From: Akebia trifoliata
Lineage: Eukaryota > Streptophyta > Magnoliopsida > Ranunculales > Lardizabalaceae
NCBI GenBank assembly: GCA_017979445.1
Contig: CM030715.1
Coordinates: forward strand, 35,461,756-35,525,755
Direction of reading: 5' to 3'
Length of the DNA stretch: 64,000 nt
The notes below the pieces were generated by a model. It was not told where the DNA came from. It did not search any database and saw only the letters and a list, made by a program, of their open reading frames with translations. Of the stretch, positions 35,651 through 48,000 are shown one piece after another. The position numbers were made by a program, and so were the translations under genes. Positions within the stretch are counted from its first letter, which is position 1, and each line of letters opens with the position of its first letter.

Positions 35651-36194
35651 AATGGTCTATATTTTGAATGTTACAAAGATGATGAAGATCAGCATTCATT
35701 TCGGACATGTAGTGTTGCTGCAGAGTTTGGGTTCCTATCATTCCAAAGTCGTAACCTCATCATAAACAAAGCATTATCCCGAGGATTTGTAATTGGCTAA
35801 ATGAATCTTGTTCCTCCATTCCTTTAGTGATTTTTATTGAAAAAACCTTGAATGGTTCGAAATTATCTGAGTCCACCTGTTCGAACCAATTAATTCGGCC
35901 GGGTTGGATCTAGATATAGATTTGTTAAAAATAAATGGTTTGGATATAGTTATAGTTAATGGGAACCGAGTAAAAAATTCGGATATGATTATACTCTGTA
36001 TCCGACCCTAACCCAACCCGTTTAACCCTTAACTAGACCTTCAGATTTTGGTATCTGGCCCACAAACTTCCCCAACTGGGATTCGCAGTTAGCTGTCCAA
36101 CTTACTCAGAAAAGCAAAGGGGCCTGATCCACGGCCCTTTTAAACTGACACAAGAGGCTCCTCTTTAGGATGAAGGGTATTTCTGTCATTGACT

Positions 36195-36205
36195 TCCAAC
36201 GGTCG
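36195..36205 (+). promoter_or_regulatory. MSA-like element (G2/M, MYB3R site)
   Basis: TCCAACGGTCG matches the mitosis-specific activator consensus YCYAACGGYYA at 10 of 11 positions (AACGG core intact), 239 bp before the 3xHMG-box start. Confidence 0.55.
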
Positions 36206-36337
36206 ATGTTAGTTTGAAATTCAAACAAGGCTTGATTAGACGAATTAATTGCCCGATGTTCAAATTTACAAAACTACCATTACCGGATCTCAAATCCTTT
36301 TTAAATCTACTAAAAAACCTTTTGAATTTGAAAAATG

Positions 36338-36348
36338 TAACCGTTGAA
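36338..36348 (-). promoter_or_regulatory. Second MSA-like element (reverse strand)
   Basis: The minus strand reads TTCAACGGTTA, again 10 of 11 to YCYAACGGYYA. It lies 95 bp before the 3xHMG-box ATG and is oriented opposite to the first copy. Paired MSA motifs are typical of G2/M genes. Confidence 0.55.
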
Positions 36349-36411
36349 CTTCCCTCCCTTCCTTAAAAACCCTTCAACTACCATTCACTTCACATCTACC
36401 ATTCCCTTCAC

Positions 36412-36433
36412 ATCTCTCTCTCTCTCTCTCTCT
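36412..36433 (+). repeat. CT microsatellite in 3xHMG-box leader
   Basis: A run of CT dinucleotides just before the ATG, of the pyrimidine-patch type common in plant 5' UTRs. Confidence 0.8.
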
Positions 36434-36443
36434 GTGATTTGCA

Positions 36444-38812
36444 ATGGCGGATACTGTGGCCGAGATGCCCAACGATGTGAAGCCTGCTCATGCAAAGAAA
36501 GGAAGGAGCAGAAGGGCATTGAAGCCTAAGAACCCATCTGGAAATGAAGCCAACATCTTGGCTGGAAAGCTTTCTCAGCCCTCCTCTTCTCCATTACCAG
36601 ATATGAGAGGAGATATTGGAAAAGAAAACCAAGAAATCCTCCACTCACCCAAGATAACAAAAGACGCTTTGAAGACGAAAGATTCCAAGAAATCTTTCGA
36701 GAAAGAGTTACAAGAAATGCAAGGAAAACTCGAGCAGCTACGACTTGAGAAGGAGAAGACGGAGGACCTCTTAAAGACTAGAGATGAGATGCTGAAACAA
36801 AAAGAGGAAGAAATTGAAACCCGTGGCAGAGAACAAGAGAAACTTCAGTTGGAGCTGAAGAAGTTGCAGAAATTGAAGGAATTCAAACCCACAATGGTTT
36901 GTTTCATTGATTCACCTTCCCTTATTCATTCTTGATTTTAATTGTTTCGTTTTGATCATTTTAGTCATGTTTTGTAGAGCTTTTCCCTTGTTCAATCTCT
37001 GAGAGAGAAAGAGCAAGAAAAGAAAGAGAAGAACAATAAGAAAGATAAGAAGGCGTGCCCAGAAAAGAAGAAGCCCTCTCCCGCGTATGTCCTGTGGTGT
37101 AAAGATCACTGGAACGAGGTAATTGATAAAGGGTTTCAGTCTTTATTGATTTTATATTTTGATTTATAACCCCTCAAGGCCTAAAAACCGATCTTTCGGG
37201 GATCTTGTTGTAGGTCAAGCAAGAGAACCCGGAAGCTGAGTTCAAAGAAATCTCAAACATATTGGGAACAAAATGGAAGAACGTAAGCGCCGAAGAGAAG
37301 AAACCTTATGAAGAAAAATACCAGGCTGAGAAAGAAGTGTATCTAAAGGTTGTTGGGAAGGAGAAGCGTGAGAATGAAGCGATGAAGCTTCTCGATGAGG
37401 AGCAAAAACAGAAGACAGCGATGGAGTTGCTTGAACAGTATCTACAATTCAAACAGGTTAGAACTTAGAAAAAAACTATTTCAAAATTTTGTAAGAACTT
37501 TTGTTGGCTTTTAATTTTGTGATTCCAATATAATTTTTTCTCACAGGAAGCTGATAAAGAAGAGAACAAGAAGACCAAGTAAAGCTCACCATGATTCCAA
37601 ATCCTTCTTAGCCCTTCCTTTCAAACATGACTGAATTTTTTTAAAATGTTCATACAGGAAAGAACGGGATCCGCTAAAACCGAAGAAGCCTTTATCAGCA
37701 TTCTTTGTGTTCTCGAGGGAGAGGAGGGAAGTTCTGTTTGCGGAGACCAAGAATATTTTGGAGGTAACAGACACAAATTCTAATATTTTTGTTTTGGGTC
37801 TTGATCAATTTTTTATTTTATTTTTATATTGGGATTGTTCTCATGTTTTTGTTCTTGGCAGATTGCTAAGATAGCTGGAGGGGAATGGAAGAACATGAAT
37901 GAAGAACAGAGAAGACCTTACGAAGAGGTTCGTATACTCATCTTCTATGTTCTTGTGATGAATATCAAGAGGTTTTATTGGTTAATTTTGATTCTTCTCT
38001 TGTTTCTTGCAGATTGCAAAGAAACAAAATGAAGAGTATATGAGAGAAATGGAAATCTACAAACAGAAGAAGGCCGAAGAATCTGCAATCCACCGACAAG
38101 AAGAGGAGGAACATATCAAAATTCAGAAACAAGAAGCCCTTCAATTGCTAAAGAAAAAGGAGAAAACAGAAAATATAATCAAGGTTTGTTCACTCAATTC
38201 CATGGGTGCACATAGTAATTTCTGCAAAACTATATATATGGCTAACTGTGTGTCTTACTTCCGAATGTATAGAAAGTAAAAGAGACCCAACAAAAGAAAA
38301 AGAAGCAGAAGGAAGAAAAGGATCCTAACAAGCCAAAGAAGCCTGCCACATCATTTCTTCTCTTTAGGTAAGTAGATAGATCAATCAAATATGTAAAAAA
38401 GTGTTTATTTCGCTATCGATATATAATCATGTAAATCACATTTTGTTAATGCAGCAAAGAGACAAGGAAGAACCTACAGCAGGAAAGACCAGGAATCAAC
38501 AATTCTACACTCAATGCTCTGATTTCAGTGAAATGGAAGGTATATATATATATATATATATATATAATAAGATTCTGAATTCTGATAATGTTTCTAACAT
38601 ATATTCCAATCTCTCTCTCTCTGTCCAAACCAAAATGTTAGATGAATTGTTATTGAGTTCTGGCTTCAACTCCTTTTGGTTTGATCTTGTAGGAATTGAA
38701 TGAAGCAGAGAAGAAAATCTGGAACGATGAAGCGGCACAAGCCATGGAGGCATACAAAAAAGAATTGGAGGAATATAACAAATCTGTTGCGGCGGCGGTG
38801 AATGTTAACTAA
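36444..38812 (+). CDS. 3xHMG-box protein (HMGB6/HMGB13-like)
   Basis: Plant-specific chromatin protein with three HMG-boxes; Arabidopsis 3xHMG-box1/2 associate with condensed mitotic chromosomes. Ten exons: 36444-36896, 36978-37118, 37214-37456, 37547-37578, 37658-37763, 37862-37927, 38013-38183, 38273-38367, 38455-38539, 38693-38812. These join in frame to 503 aa, somewhat longer than the roughly 450 aa of Arabidopsis. The N-terminus is basic (KKGRSRRALKPK) and followed by a long coiled coil (about 95-150). Box 1 starts near 181 (KKKPSPAYVLWCKDHW), box 2 near 297 (KPKKPLSAFFVFSRERR), box 3 near 425 (PKKPATSFLLFSKETR). Highly charged KE-rich linkers join them. The conserved Trp and Pro/Tyr core residues (KWK, EWK, KWKEL; KKPYEE, RRPYEE) are visible. 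The start is the first ATG after a CT-rich leader. Two MSA-like motifs upstream suggest G2/M expression. Confidence 0.93.
38539..38567 (+). repeat. TA microsatellite at donor site of HMG intron 9
   Basis: The intron starts GTATATATAT and is a pure TA tract for about 25 bp directly after exon 9. Length variation here could affect splice-site context. Confidence 0.85.
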
Positions 38813-39654
38813 CAACCATGAACAGCAAGATTCTGATAATGTTCAAGTGGTTCTGTTGAACAAGTGCATCTTTTTCGTAGGCATTTCAATGTTTACCAAG
38901 CCCCCCCTCAATATGGGATTGGGATTGGTCCTTTAGTTGTTTTCTTTTTTTGGGACGAAAAAATGTTGGTTTGCAAGTGTTGCTTTTGGTTTCAGAAACT
39001 TGACTTTATTCAACTAAAATTTTTAAGACTATTGGGACAAATTTGATGAGAGAGCACATAATTAGGCAACCGAGCTTAATGTGAAGCATAGCTAATGCAA
39101 ATTTCATGATAGATGATCGTCATTAAAGGGCGTGGTGCACATGCGCATACACACACATTAAGCGCATTCTCAATAAGAGCAAAGTGTGAAAAAACGAATT
39201 AGCAAAGTGACAAAAAAAGAGCATAAGGATTTAAGTGGTTCAGCAGTATGCGTAGTCCACAAAATATAACAAGAACAATCACTATTTTCTCATAAGTTTT
39301 AACAATCTTATAACATGGGGAGTTACACCATTATCCTTTCGTACCCACCCTTGGCATTTTTTATAACATGGGGAGTTACACAACACATAACACAATTTTA
39401 TAACAGATTAGAAAAGAAACACCCATAGCACTACTCAATCAATTGGCATTTTTTGTTTCAGTCATATGAAGTAAGTGCATGGTAAGGGTGACTGGATTTG
39501 CTCCCTAGGACACATAAAAATGGCTACATTTTAATGCTAGGGGGTGGTTGGTATATGCGGCCTGCCAAAGCATAAAAAAAAAATGTATCTTTTGAGTACA
39601 CCGTATACAATTCGGCTTTACTTACACCCTATTAAATAGAAAAAAGGGTTGTTT

Positions 39655-39800
39655 CACACATTGCTGATGTGGAGGTGTGCACATAACCATATATGCAAAA
39701 ACTTATATCTGAAGGAAAAGCATCTATGATTCCGTACACATCCATGTCAGCAATATGTGAAATAATGTGAATTAATTGATTGTCACTCTAGCATTTTCCA
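39655..39800. repeat. Hairpin repeat downstream of 3xHMG-box gene
   Basis: TTCACACATTGCTGATGTGG pairs with the inverse TTCACATATTGCTGACATGG; inner arms include ATGC and AGCATCTATGATT, words shared with the other hairpins. Confidence 0.55.
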
Positions 39801-39928
39801 TAGGTAAAATGAACCCACCCAATCTCATCCAACCAAACACCTAGGACACTTCTGGGATGAGCCTTGGTGCGCATAAATTGATTACGGTTTTGAAACTTTT
39901 TGTTAGACCCCCAAAACAATCCTTCGGT

Positions 39929-40044
39929 GGGTCAAGGCAAATATGTCCATATCATTATTCAAAACGACTTAAATCGTATTCATTACGGGTCAAGGCAAAT
40001 ATGTCCATATCATCATTCAAAACGACTTAAATCGTATTCATTAC
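39929..40044 (+). repeat. 58-bp tandem duplication
   Basis: Two copies start at 39929 and 39987, each beginning GGGTCAAGGCAAATATGTCC; I see one difference, so the duplication is recent. Confidence 0.9.
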
Positions 40045-40925
40045 GAAACAAGGTGCCCTTTCCGCAAAGCCTACCCATATGAGAAATAACAAACACGCCA
40101 CACTCATGTTATGCACAACGTAGGGCATAAAATGGGTTGGATTTTATTTGAAATCTGAGTTATCCGATTATGAATTTAGTGGATTCGATTATTTGGAGTA
40201 TATCCAAATAATAAAAAAAAATGGGTTAGATATGGATTGATGTCCCTTGACACGGATCCATCCTTATATTCGTCTAGATCGGAATGATAGATTACTTTGA
40301 AAATTATATTTTTATATTTTTAAAGATATCTTCTTTCTACTACTTTATTATAACATGAATTCTTCTAATGGTAAAATAGAATAACAACAATAATTAGAAA
40401 AGAAATATAGCAAATAAAAAGTTAAATGGTAAAAAATTATCCAGTCCGACCGACTCGAATCAAGTATTTTGGACGAGTTAGACCCAATACAAGTTTAGTT
40501 AAAGCAAAATGGATATACTCATAAGGCCACTTTGGCAACCATCTAAGGCCCGTAATGAAAAAAGGCTCCAATTTCTCTCCTTTTAATAAAAGAGAAAAAA
40601 AATTGAACCTCTTAATACCGTGTACACGTAGGAATATTAGGGGGGATTTCCAAATATTTTTTTAATATGTTGAATTCATTACCGCCTTACATGCTGGAAT
40701 CAGGTTCCCAATAAAAAATAACCAAAAAAGCAAAAAAGATAAATCTCCCAAATCTCCTACATCTCTACAGTTTCTTATTAGACTCTAAAAAATAATTAAC
40801 TATTGAAATATTATTATCTTTCCTATGGAATTTCTCACTAAAAAAAATGTCAAAGATTCGTATATTTCCTGCACTTCCTAACTTTTTTTTTTTTAAAATT
40901 AAACTTAAAACTAATTAATAAAAAA

Positions 40926-41210
40926 AAGTGAAACCCACCCACGTTAGAGACTCCCCGAAAAAAAGTGACCAAAATTTTTAAAACAATCGTGTTTCCGGAC
41001 TTCAAGATTAGAGAAAACAAATTCTTTCATACTCTTAAATAAAATATTAAAAAACAAAACCTCTATCCAACTCCTTTTAAAGAATAAAAAATAAGTGAAA
41101 CCCACCCACCCAACTAGGAGATTTCCAAAAAAAAAAAAAATAGTTTTCAAAATATTTAAAACAACCCTCTCTAAACTTCTAAGGATAAAAAAATTTCTTT
41201 CAAACTCTTC
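40926..41210 (+). repeat. Old tandem duplication
   Basis: Two arms share GTGAAACCCACCCAC, AAAACAA, and AAATTCTTTCATACTCTT / AATTTCTTTCAAACTCTT at about 170 bp spacing; strongly diverged. Confidence 0.5.
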
Positions 41211-41887
41211 CATGTTGTATCAAGCCTGCCCTGGCTTCAAGTTGACTCATGATGATTCAAACCCTTTAAAATTAATTAAAATCATTTATAAATATGTGTT
41301 TATGTTTATAATTATTAAAATTTTTTAATAATAAAGTGGATTAGTAGATGTTCAATCACACAATTTAATTACATTATGCAACTTGCAAACAGTTGACTTA
41401 TTAAAAATCTATTATTTTGTATAAAAGATATATTATTCAATCTGCTAATGATTTATCGTGATTTGTTTACTCGATTTCCTATGTGATCACCAAGATGACT
41501 TATTCTTCAACAAAAATTTATCTTGTTAGACTGATTCTCATTTCAACCTATTTTCGTGGTTAGCTTGAATTCATCATTGTTTCACCTATTGGAATATGAA
41601 TTCATGATGAAAATAAGTTGTTTCCGATTAGTCTTATCCAAGCACGAAAATAGAAGGGATAAAGATAAGGGAACAAGATGGAACAACTTGAAACTAATGA
41701 GAGTTATCCAATTATTTGTCTTTTTTGTTGTGTGTGTGTATGTTCATAGAGATTAGACAGTGAGAATCTCTAGGGAACATCTTACCATCTCAGCTGTTTA
41801 TTTTTTGATAAAAGTGCCTCATCAAGCATAGAATTTTTCAAATTGAAAGAAAGTCAAAAGTCCTTTTCGGTGCGTTAGGCACGAGAA

Positions 41888-42053
41888 ATTTAGGGTGGAA
41901 ATTACCTAGAAACCAAGGACGAGAGACGAAATCAAGCTACGTCATGTTAGGACCGTTACGTAATTTCACTTTCACGCACGCGTGAAATTTAAAGTGGGAA
42001 ATCGCATAAGACGAAATCAAGCTCTAGCATGTTGGGACAGTTGCGTAATTTCA
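41888..42053 (+). repeat. Diverged tandem duplication
   Basis: AGACGAAATCAAGCTACGTC and AGACGAAATCAAGCTCTAGC blocks, both ending TACGTAATTTCAC / TGCGTAATTTCAC, about 85 bp apart. Confidence 0.6.
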
Positions 42054-42206
42054 CACCACAAATATGCTAAATTAGAGGCCCTCGGTTTCCTTGTTTTCCA
42101 ACGTTTGCTTCTGTCGTGGCTATTTAGATTATGTGCTCCAGGACTTTTAAATTTCATACATCACAAACATCCTAAAACAAATCGTTGGGAACCCAATTAT
42201 GAAAGA

Positions 42207-43278
42207 CAGTAAAGAGAAGAGATCATCCAAGATAAAAGTAATCTTCCCAAGTGTGGGACAAACATTCATGTAAGTGGGTTAGCTTCTTAACTACAGGGAG
42301 TACTAGATCTACTCTGTAAATTGTAATACTTTAAGTAGGGGTGCACACTAGATTGGATAAATCCGAGAATCGAACCAATCCGAAGTGTTTTGGATTGGAT
42401 TGGTTCGGATTGAGCATGGCTTGGTTCGAGTGCGGATTGTAAAAAAAAAAATCCGATTGATTTGGTTCGATTCTGGATTAGGGGTATAATAGAACTGAAC
42501 CAATCCGAGAGCCGAACTAATCCAAAGTATATATATATATTGTACTAATTTTTATATGCTTTAACAATAGATTTAAAAAAATAACGATTTTATCCTAATG
42601 AATTTCTATTTCATTTTATGAGTGTTTTGTGTCACACTCATATTTGAATATGATTCTAATATTTTTTTTCCCCTTTTCATTAATTACGGATCCTTGAATT
42701 ATAAGAATTTCTTTATTGGAGCACTTCCCCACTTGAAATATCCATGAAATTTTCATTTTTAAAATAAATTCCAGTAATTTTTTTGGTGCATAGGTAGATC
42801 GATGTAAGATCAAACTAAGGATTTGTTATTTTTGTATTATGCATGATGCTTTTTTTATGTTGAAATAATAAGTATGTTGATATTTTGTTTATATGTGATG
42901 CTTTGTTTAATATTTATTTTGTTTAATTTTAAGTTTTAGCAATTTTAATTTTACTACTAAAAATAATAAGTATGAGAACCGAGATCCGATCCGAACCAAT
43001 CCGAACTAAGGTTGGTTTGGATTGGTTCGGTTCTATAGGGTAATTGGATTGGTTCGGTTCCAAGTTTGTAGAACCGATCATGTTTGATTCGATCCCAATT
43101 TTGCCAAAATCCGAACCATGTGCACCCTTAACTTTAAGCAGTATACTTCGTGGAGTTAAGTGGACGGCTAATCATAAAATGGTGTATTTTAGACTTGTTT
43201 CACTGTCAAAGGCGTGAGAACACGAAACTCATGAGCATCTCTGTTCTCGTAAACTCTCTTTCTCTCTGTTTCTCATTC
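42207..43278 (+). repeat. Duplicated GAT1 promoter/leader, split by a hAT-like insertion
   Basis: Sequence from 42207 to 42335 and from 43131 to 43278 matches 44800-45092, the promoter and leader of GAT1 copy 1 (shared CCTTCCCAAGTGTGGGACAA, GGAGTTAAGTGGACGGCTAA, GAACACGAAACTCATGAGC). Similarity ends just before the ATG (CTCATTC). This is the promoter of the truncated pseudogene. Confidence 0.85.
42336..43130. mobile_element. Non-autonomous hAT-like element, 795 bp
   Basis: Ends are TAGGGGTGCACA and, inverted, TAAGGGTGCACA (11 of 12 match). It is flanked by the exact 8-bp duplication ACTTTAAG (42328-42335 and 43131-43138). The duplicated promoter at 44929-44950 has the uninterrupted site with one ACTTTAAG. 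Subterminal regions are full of ATTGGTTCGG/CCGAACCAAT motifs in both directions, as expected for transposase-binding repeats. No transposase ORF. Confidence 0.92.
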
Positions 43279-43423
43279 TATTGAGGGTCTATTTAGATCG
43301 GATTATAAAAATAATAAAAGATGAAAAAAAAGATTGAGATTGATCTCATTTGAGGGAGATCAAACTTCCAAAGTAATCGATTCAAGATGGTTAGTCTCCA
43401 AATCCCAAAGGACTTTTAATAAT

Positions 43424-44791
43424 ATCATTCTGAATAATCTAATGCCAGATGAGGGACCTTCTTTGGCTCCTATATGAGTATTTGACCTCGCTCTTATCTT
43501 CGTTATCTTTCAGCTTTTAGCCATTAGCCTAGTAAGCCTACATGCAACCTTAAATCTATTTTAAAATGTGTAACTTTAGATTGTAATTTTAATTAACAAG
43601 AAGAATGTGATAAGCCAACAACATTTTGTTAGACTGATTAAAGGCATTCCTAGCTAAATGAGATGTTCAATCTCGGGCATTGGGACTTTCGAGAAAGAGT
43701 CGTGCTACACTGCCTGCGTTGGACACTGATAAATTTGACTGTTTAACTCAAAATCAATTGGCAATAAGTGGAGAAGCCTAGGAGCTTATAAGGAGAAAAA
43801 CAAGCCAATGAATGTTTGATGTGGGACTAAATTCAACACGCCCCTACACATGTGGGCATGACTAAATTAAAGTACGTGGAGATATGAATTGGGTGACTTG
43901 GAGAAAAGAAATGATACTATGATAAATTTGGGGGTCCAACTCAAAATCAATTGGCTATGAGTCGATAGGCCCAGGAACTTATAAGGAAAGAGATAAGGCA
44001 ATGTGTGTATAATGTGGGACTAAACTCAACACATCCCCACAAGTATGGACCAGATTGGACCAAAGCACTGGAGATATGAATTGAGTGATGTGGAGGAGAG
44101 AAAGACTTGCTCTGATACCGTGATAAATTTAGGGGTCAACTCAAAATCAATTGACAATAAGTGGATAGGTCCAAGAACTCATAAGAAAAGAGATGAGACA
44201 ATGAGTGTTTGATGTGGGGCTAAAATCAATAGAAACTACGTTCAACACTGAGCTAATGTACCTTTATGACAATTTGACTAGCTTCATGATAGTTGGGTTG
44301 AATTAAAAAAATAATAACATATTAGTGGATAGTTATTCATAAGTAGCTTTATGACAATTGGAGTAGCTTCATGATAGTTGGGTTGAATTAAAAAAATAAT
44401 AAAATAGTAGTGGATAGTTATTTTGAATAGTATAATCGGAGTGCATACACTCTTGAATATCTAAAATGGATATCCATAACACAAGACTATCTATTATGGA
44501 TAATCATTTTTGATATTCTCATTGGAGTTAGTATGACTACATAGTCATCCTGCGATGGATTGATTCTTTTTATATTTATTTTGAAAAATGATTATGGTAC
44601 ATGAAGAAGACCATGTATCGTCTTTTGATTGACATATCTCATCTTAGAATTGATTCTTTCGATTGCTAAACAGGTTTATTCTCAAGTTGCACATGAGATC
44701 ATGGAAAGAAAGTCAGCTGATGTGAAGGAAGGAATGTTCTCCAAGAGAAATCTAATTCCTAGGCTGTTGCTTCGAACCTTTTACATGGCAT
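43424..44791 (+). pseudogene. Truncated GAT1 pseudogene (parts of exons 6 and 7)
   Basis: 43424-43531 matches the 3' part of GAT1 exon 6 with a nonsense change (TGG to TGA at 43475-43477, in the APTWVLG stretch). It is followed by intron-6 sequence with the same TRIM array as copy 1. 44674-44791 matches the first part of exon 7 ([18 protein letters not shown]...) and stops abruptly after RTFYMA, where promoter-type sequence of copy 1 begins. Exons 1-5 and the last two thirds of exon 7 are missing. It shares the TRIM array with copy 1, so it derives from a copy-1-like gene, not from copy 2. Confidence 0.9.
43727..44231 (-). mobile_element. TRIM array in pseudogene intron 6
   Basis: Orthologous to the array at 50929-51448: three LTR-like units separated by two short internal segments, minus orientation. 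It is flanked by GACAC (43722-43726) and GAAAC (44232-44236), the same target duplication as in copy 1 with one change. Confidence 0.88.
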
Positions 44792-45092
44792 ATGAGATCA
44801 GTAGAGAGAAGAGACCATCCAAGATAAAAATAACCTTCCCAAGTGTGGGACAAACATTCGTGAAGAAGACCGTAAGTGGGTTAGCTTCTTAACTACATGG
44901 AGTACAAGATCTACTCTTTTAAATTGTAATACTTTAAGCAGTATGTTCCGTGGAGTTAAGTGGACGGCTAATTATAAAACGGTGCATCGTAGACTTGTTT
45001 CGACGCTGTCAAGAGACGTGAGAACACGAAACTCATGAGCGTCACTGTTCTCTTCTGAAATTCTCTCTCTCTGTTGTCTCTGTGTCTCATTC

Positions 45093-48000
45093 ATGGCTGA
45101 GCCTCCACGAACAGATTTATTTCCTGAAACAAGTCGCAAAGACGATGCTGGAGCAGTTTTCGTGTTGGAATCAAAAGGTGAACTATTCACCTTCGGTGCA
45201 CGTTAGCATCATCTCTTACACACATCTTGCTTAACTGAAGATTTTTTGCTGTTTTAGGAAATTGGTGGCACGCCGGATATCATCTGACGACGGCGATTGT
45301 GGGTCCTACAATATTGGCGTTGCCGTACGCTTTCAGGGGACTTGGATGGACATTAGGCTTCTTGTGTCTATCGGTGATGGCTGCCGTTACCTTCTATTCT
45401 TATTACCTTATGTCGAAGGTTCTCGATCACTGCGAGAAGGATGGTCGCCGCCATATCAGATTCCGGGAACTCGCCGCCGATGTTTTGGGTAATCGAGAAA
45501 TCCGACTCTTTTTCTTTTTTTTCCTGTTTTTCTTTGAGAACTACTATTGCCACACCAACTTTTATAAATTCCACACCAATTCCTATGTAAATCACCATCA
45601 AAGAATTGCACTCAGTTGGTGCGGCGTTAGTTTTATTGAGTTTTAACTTTGTTTTTTATAACATGCGCGGAGGTTGACGTTTTCAATGCGGAATCATTTA
45701 TAATATACTAACATGCACCGTAGTTGATGTTTCCACTTAACCGTTTTAATGGCTTATGCTAACGTGAACAGATTTGGTGGTGTGAATGTGTGATTGCTTA
45801 TCCTTAACCTTATTCCTTATCACTCCCTAGAATTTGGGATGATAAAACTATAGAAATATGTAATTATTATCTCCCAACTTTCGTTACTATTTTAGTAACA
45901 CTGCTACATGCCCTATCATACGGTTGGCTTCCACATTTATAATGCAAACCAAAAACGAATTCTTAGTGGGACCCGCATAGAAGATATGTATTCCGAAAGC
46001 TAATAATTTGACTTTTTGAGGGTGAATTAAGTGGCTGCTTGCTGTTTTGGGCCCAATGGTTTGATTATCCAAAATTAATTCTGTGGGAACTAGGCAACGA
46101 CACGCGTTTGAATTTGAATGGTGATAATCCGATGCTCCTTTTTTGTACACTCCCGTGTAGAACCGTAGATCCATTGCTTCGGGATAGACAAGGACAAATA
46201 TTTATGGTCATAAAAAAATATGAAAATAAAGTTAAATGTATATAATCTTAATTCAGAGTCAAAATTCTGTTAAATTAAAAACTAACCTAGTCAGGGGCGG
46301 ATTTTTAGGCACCTGTCCCTCACAAGAACTTCAAAATCCATGGATTAATGAGCTATTGCGACATATATTAACAATAGATAAATAATAAAAAAATCCGTTA
46401 CTATTGCCCCACAATTTATTATTTTCCAGTCTTAGTTGCCTCCACAAATTTTTTTCTACTCTTAGTTGCCCTCACATGGGCAAATCTTGACTCGGCCCTG
46501 AACTTAGAGGTCAAGCAGGACCACCGCACCATCTAAAGGAGGAGCTAAAACCCTACAAGAAAAAGGATCGACAAAGACCAAATTCAGCTATTTGTTATTT
46601 ATAATTAAATGTATTTAGTTATTAATTTATTTTAGAAATAAGTATGATTTATTAATTAAATTTTCTGATGTTTTAATAGGATCTGGATGGATGTTTTATT
46701 TTGTAATATTTATTCAGACGGCCATAAACACTGGAGTTGGAATAGGAGCTATACTGCTTGCAGCTGAATGTCTTCAGGTAATGTGCACTGCCCTCCTCCT
46801 TATGCCATGTGGCACACAATCCAAAATTCTGCCTCATTAGTTATTTCTGATCATTGGATATTGACATCAGAATCCAATGGCTAGTAATCAGTATTCCCAT
46901 TGACATTTGGTGTGGAGTGGTCCAAATATTTATGGATCAGTGAGCTTAAAAGGTTGTGCCACATTACATTTCGAGGATAGTCTAATTGAATTTGATGACC
47001 TTTGGCCGTGATCAATGCTACCGCACATTTTTCTATCTTCATAGTTAACATTATTGTTTATATAATAATAAAAAGTCAACATTTTTTTTATATTGATTTT
47101 TCATAGTGGTTGAGAAGAACAATTAAAGTGATTTCATCTCATATAATATAGAGTGCCTATAATATAATGTCATTTTGAAGCACGCCCCTGATGCCCTCTT
47201 TCTCTTTCCTGCCTATAGTGAAAAAATAGAAACTTTTTGATCTGATCACCTTATGACATTTAAAAACATGATCTGATGAAATGGGGTTGTAGAGGATAAA
47301 ATATATGAACTTAATTTGTTTAAAAAAATAATTATTTTTCACTGTTGAAATTTATTTTTAAATTTAGGTGCTCGGTAGTCGTCTATTTTCAACACCTTGG
47401 ATCAAGTTCGAAATTTTTTTTTTTTTTTTTTTTGAATATGAGTATTTTAATGCAATCTAGAAGCTGTGTTGTTGGATTGTCAATGTGGGCCCAACGACCC
47501 TTTTAAGATTTGAAATCTTAAAAAATAAATCTATGGGGGCAGAGGACATGCGCTCAAGAGAGAAGTTTTCTCTCTATTGCTGATGTCATTAACACGACAT
47601 GTCATACGTCTGTTGAGCTGTGAGCAAACAACTTAGGGGCATCAAGGGCGTGCGCTAAAAAGGGTGTTATTTTATCAAATTTCTATAATATAATAGATTT
47701 TTATCAAGAAGAATGGACTTTTTCAAAGAAAGGTTTGTCATTTATAGTGAATTAGGATGCAATAAAGTGGGTTTTAAGATTATCACTGAGGGATCCTCAC
47801 CCACCCCCCTAGCTTTATTTCATGATCACAGCTACTATCATTCTTTTGAATGTTCTACACTTTGCATGTGTTAAGTGGATTTGCCATGTGGTTGATTAGA
47901 TAAAGTTGAACGGTGAATTGTGGTCCTGATTCCATCCCCAATGTGAACTGGGAATAAATGTGGATAATGGCATTTTTCCATATCCACAAGTTCCTGATTC

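Larger units (their letters stand above)
38813..42206. other. Intergenic between 3xHMG-box and GAT1 cluster
   Basis: No gene seen. Holds the hairpin at 39655 and tandem duplications at 39929, 40926 and 41888; otherwise AT-rich spacer. Confidence 0.6.

Noticed and set aside
44806..44892. Coding continuation of the pseudogene beyond RTFYMA
   Set aside because: After 44791 the sequence matches the duplicated promoter at 42207 onward, so the rest of that ORF is promoter DNA read by chance.
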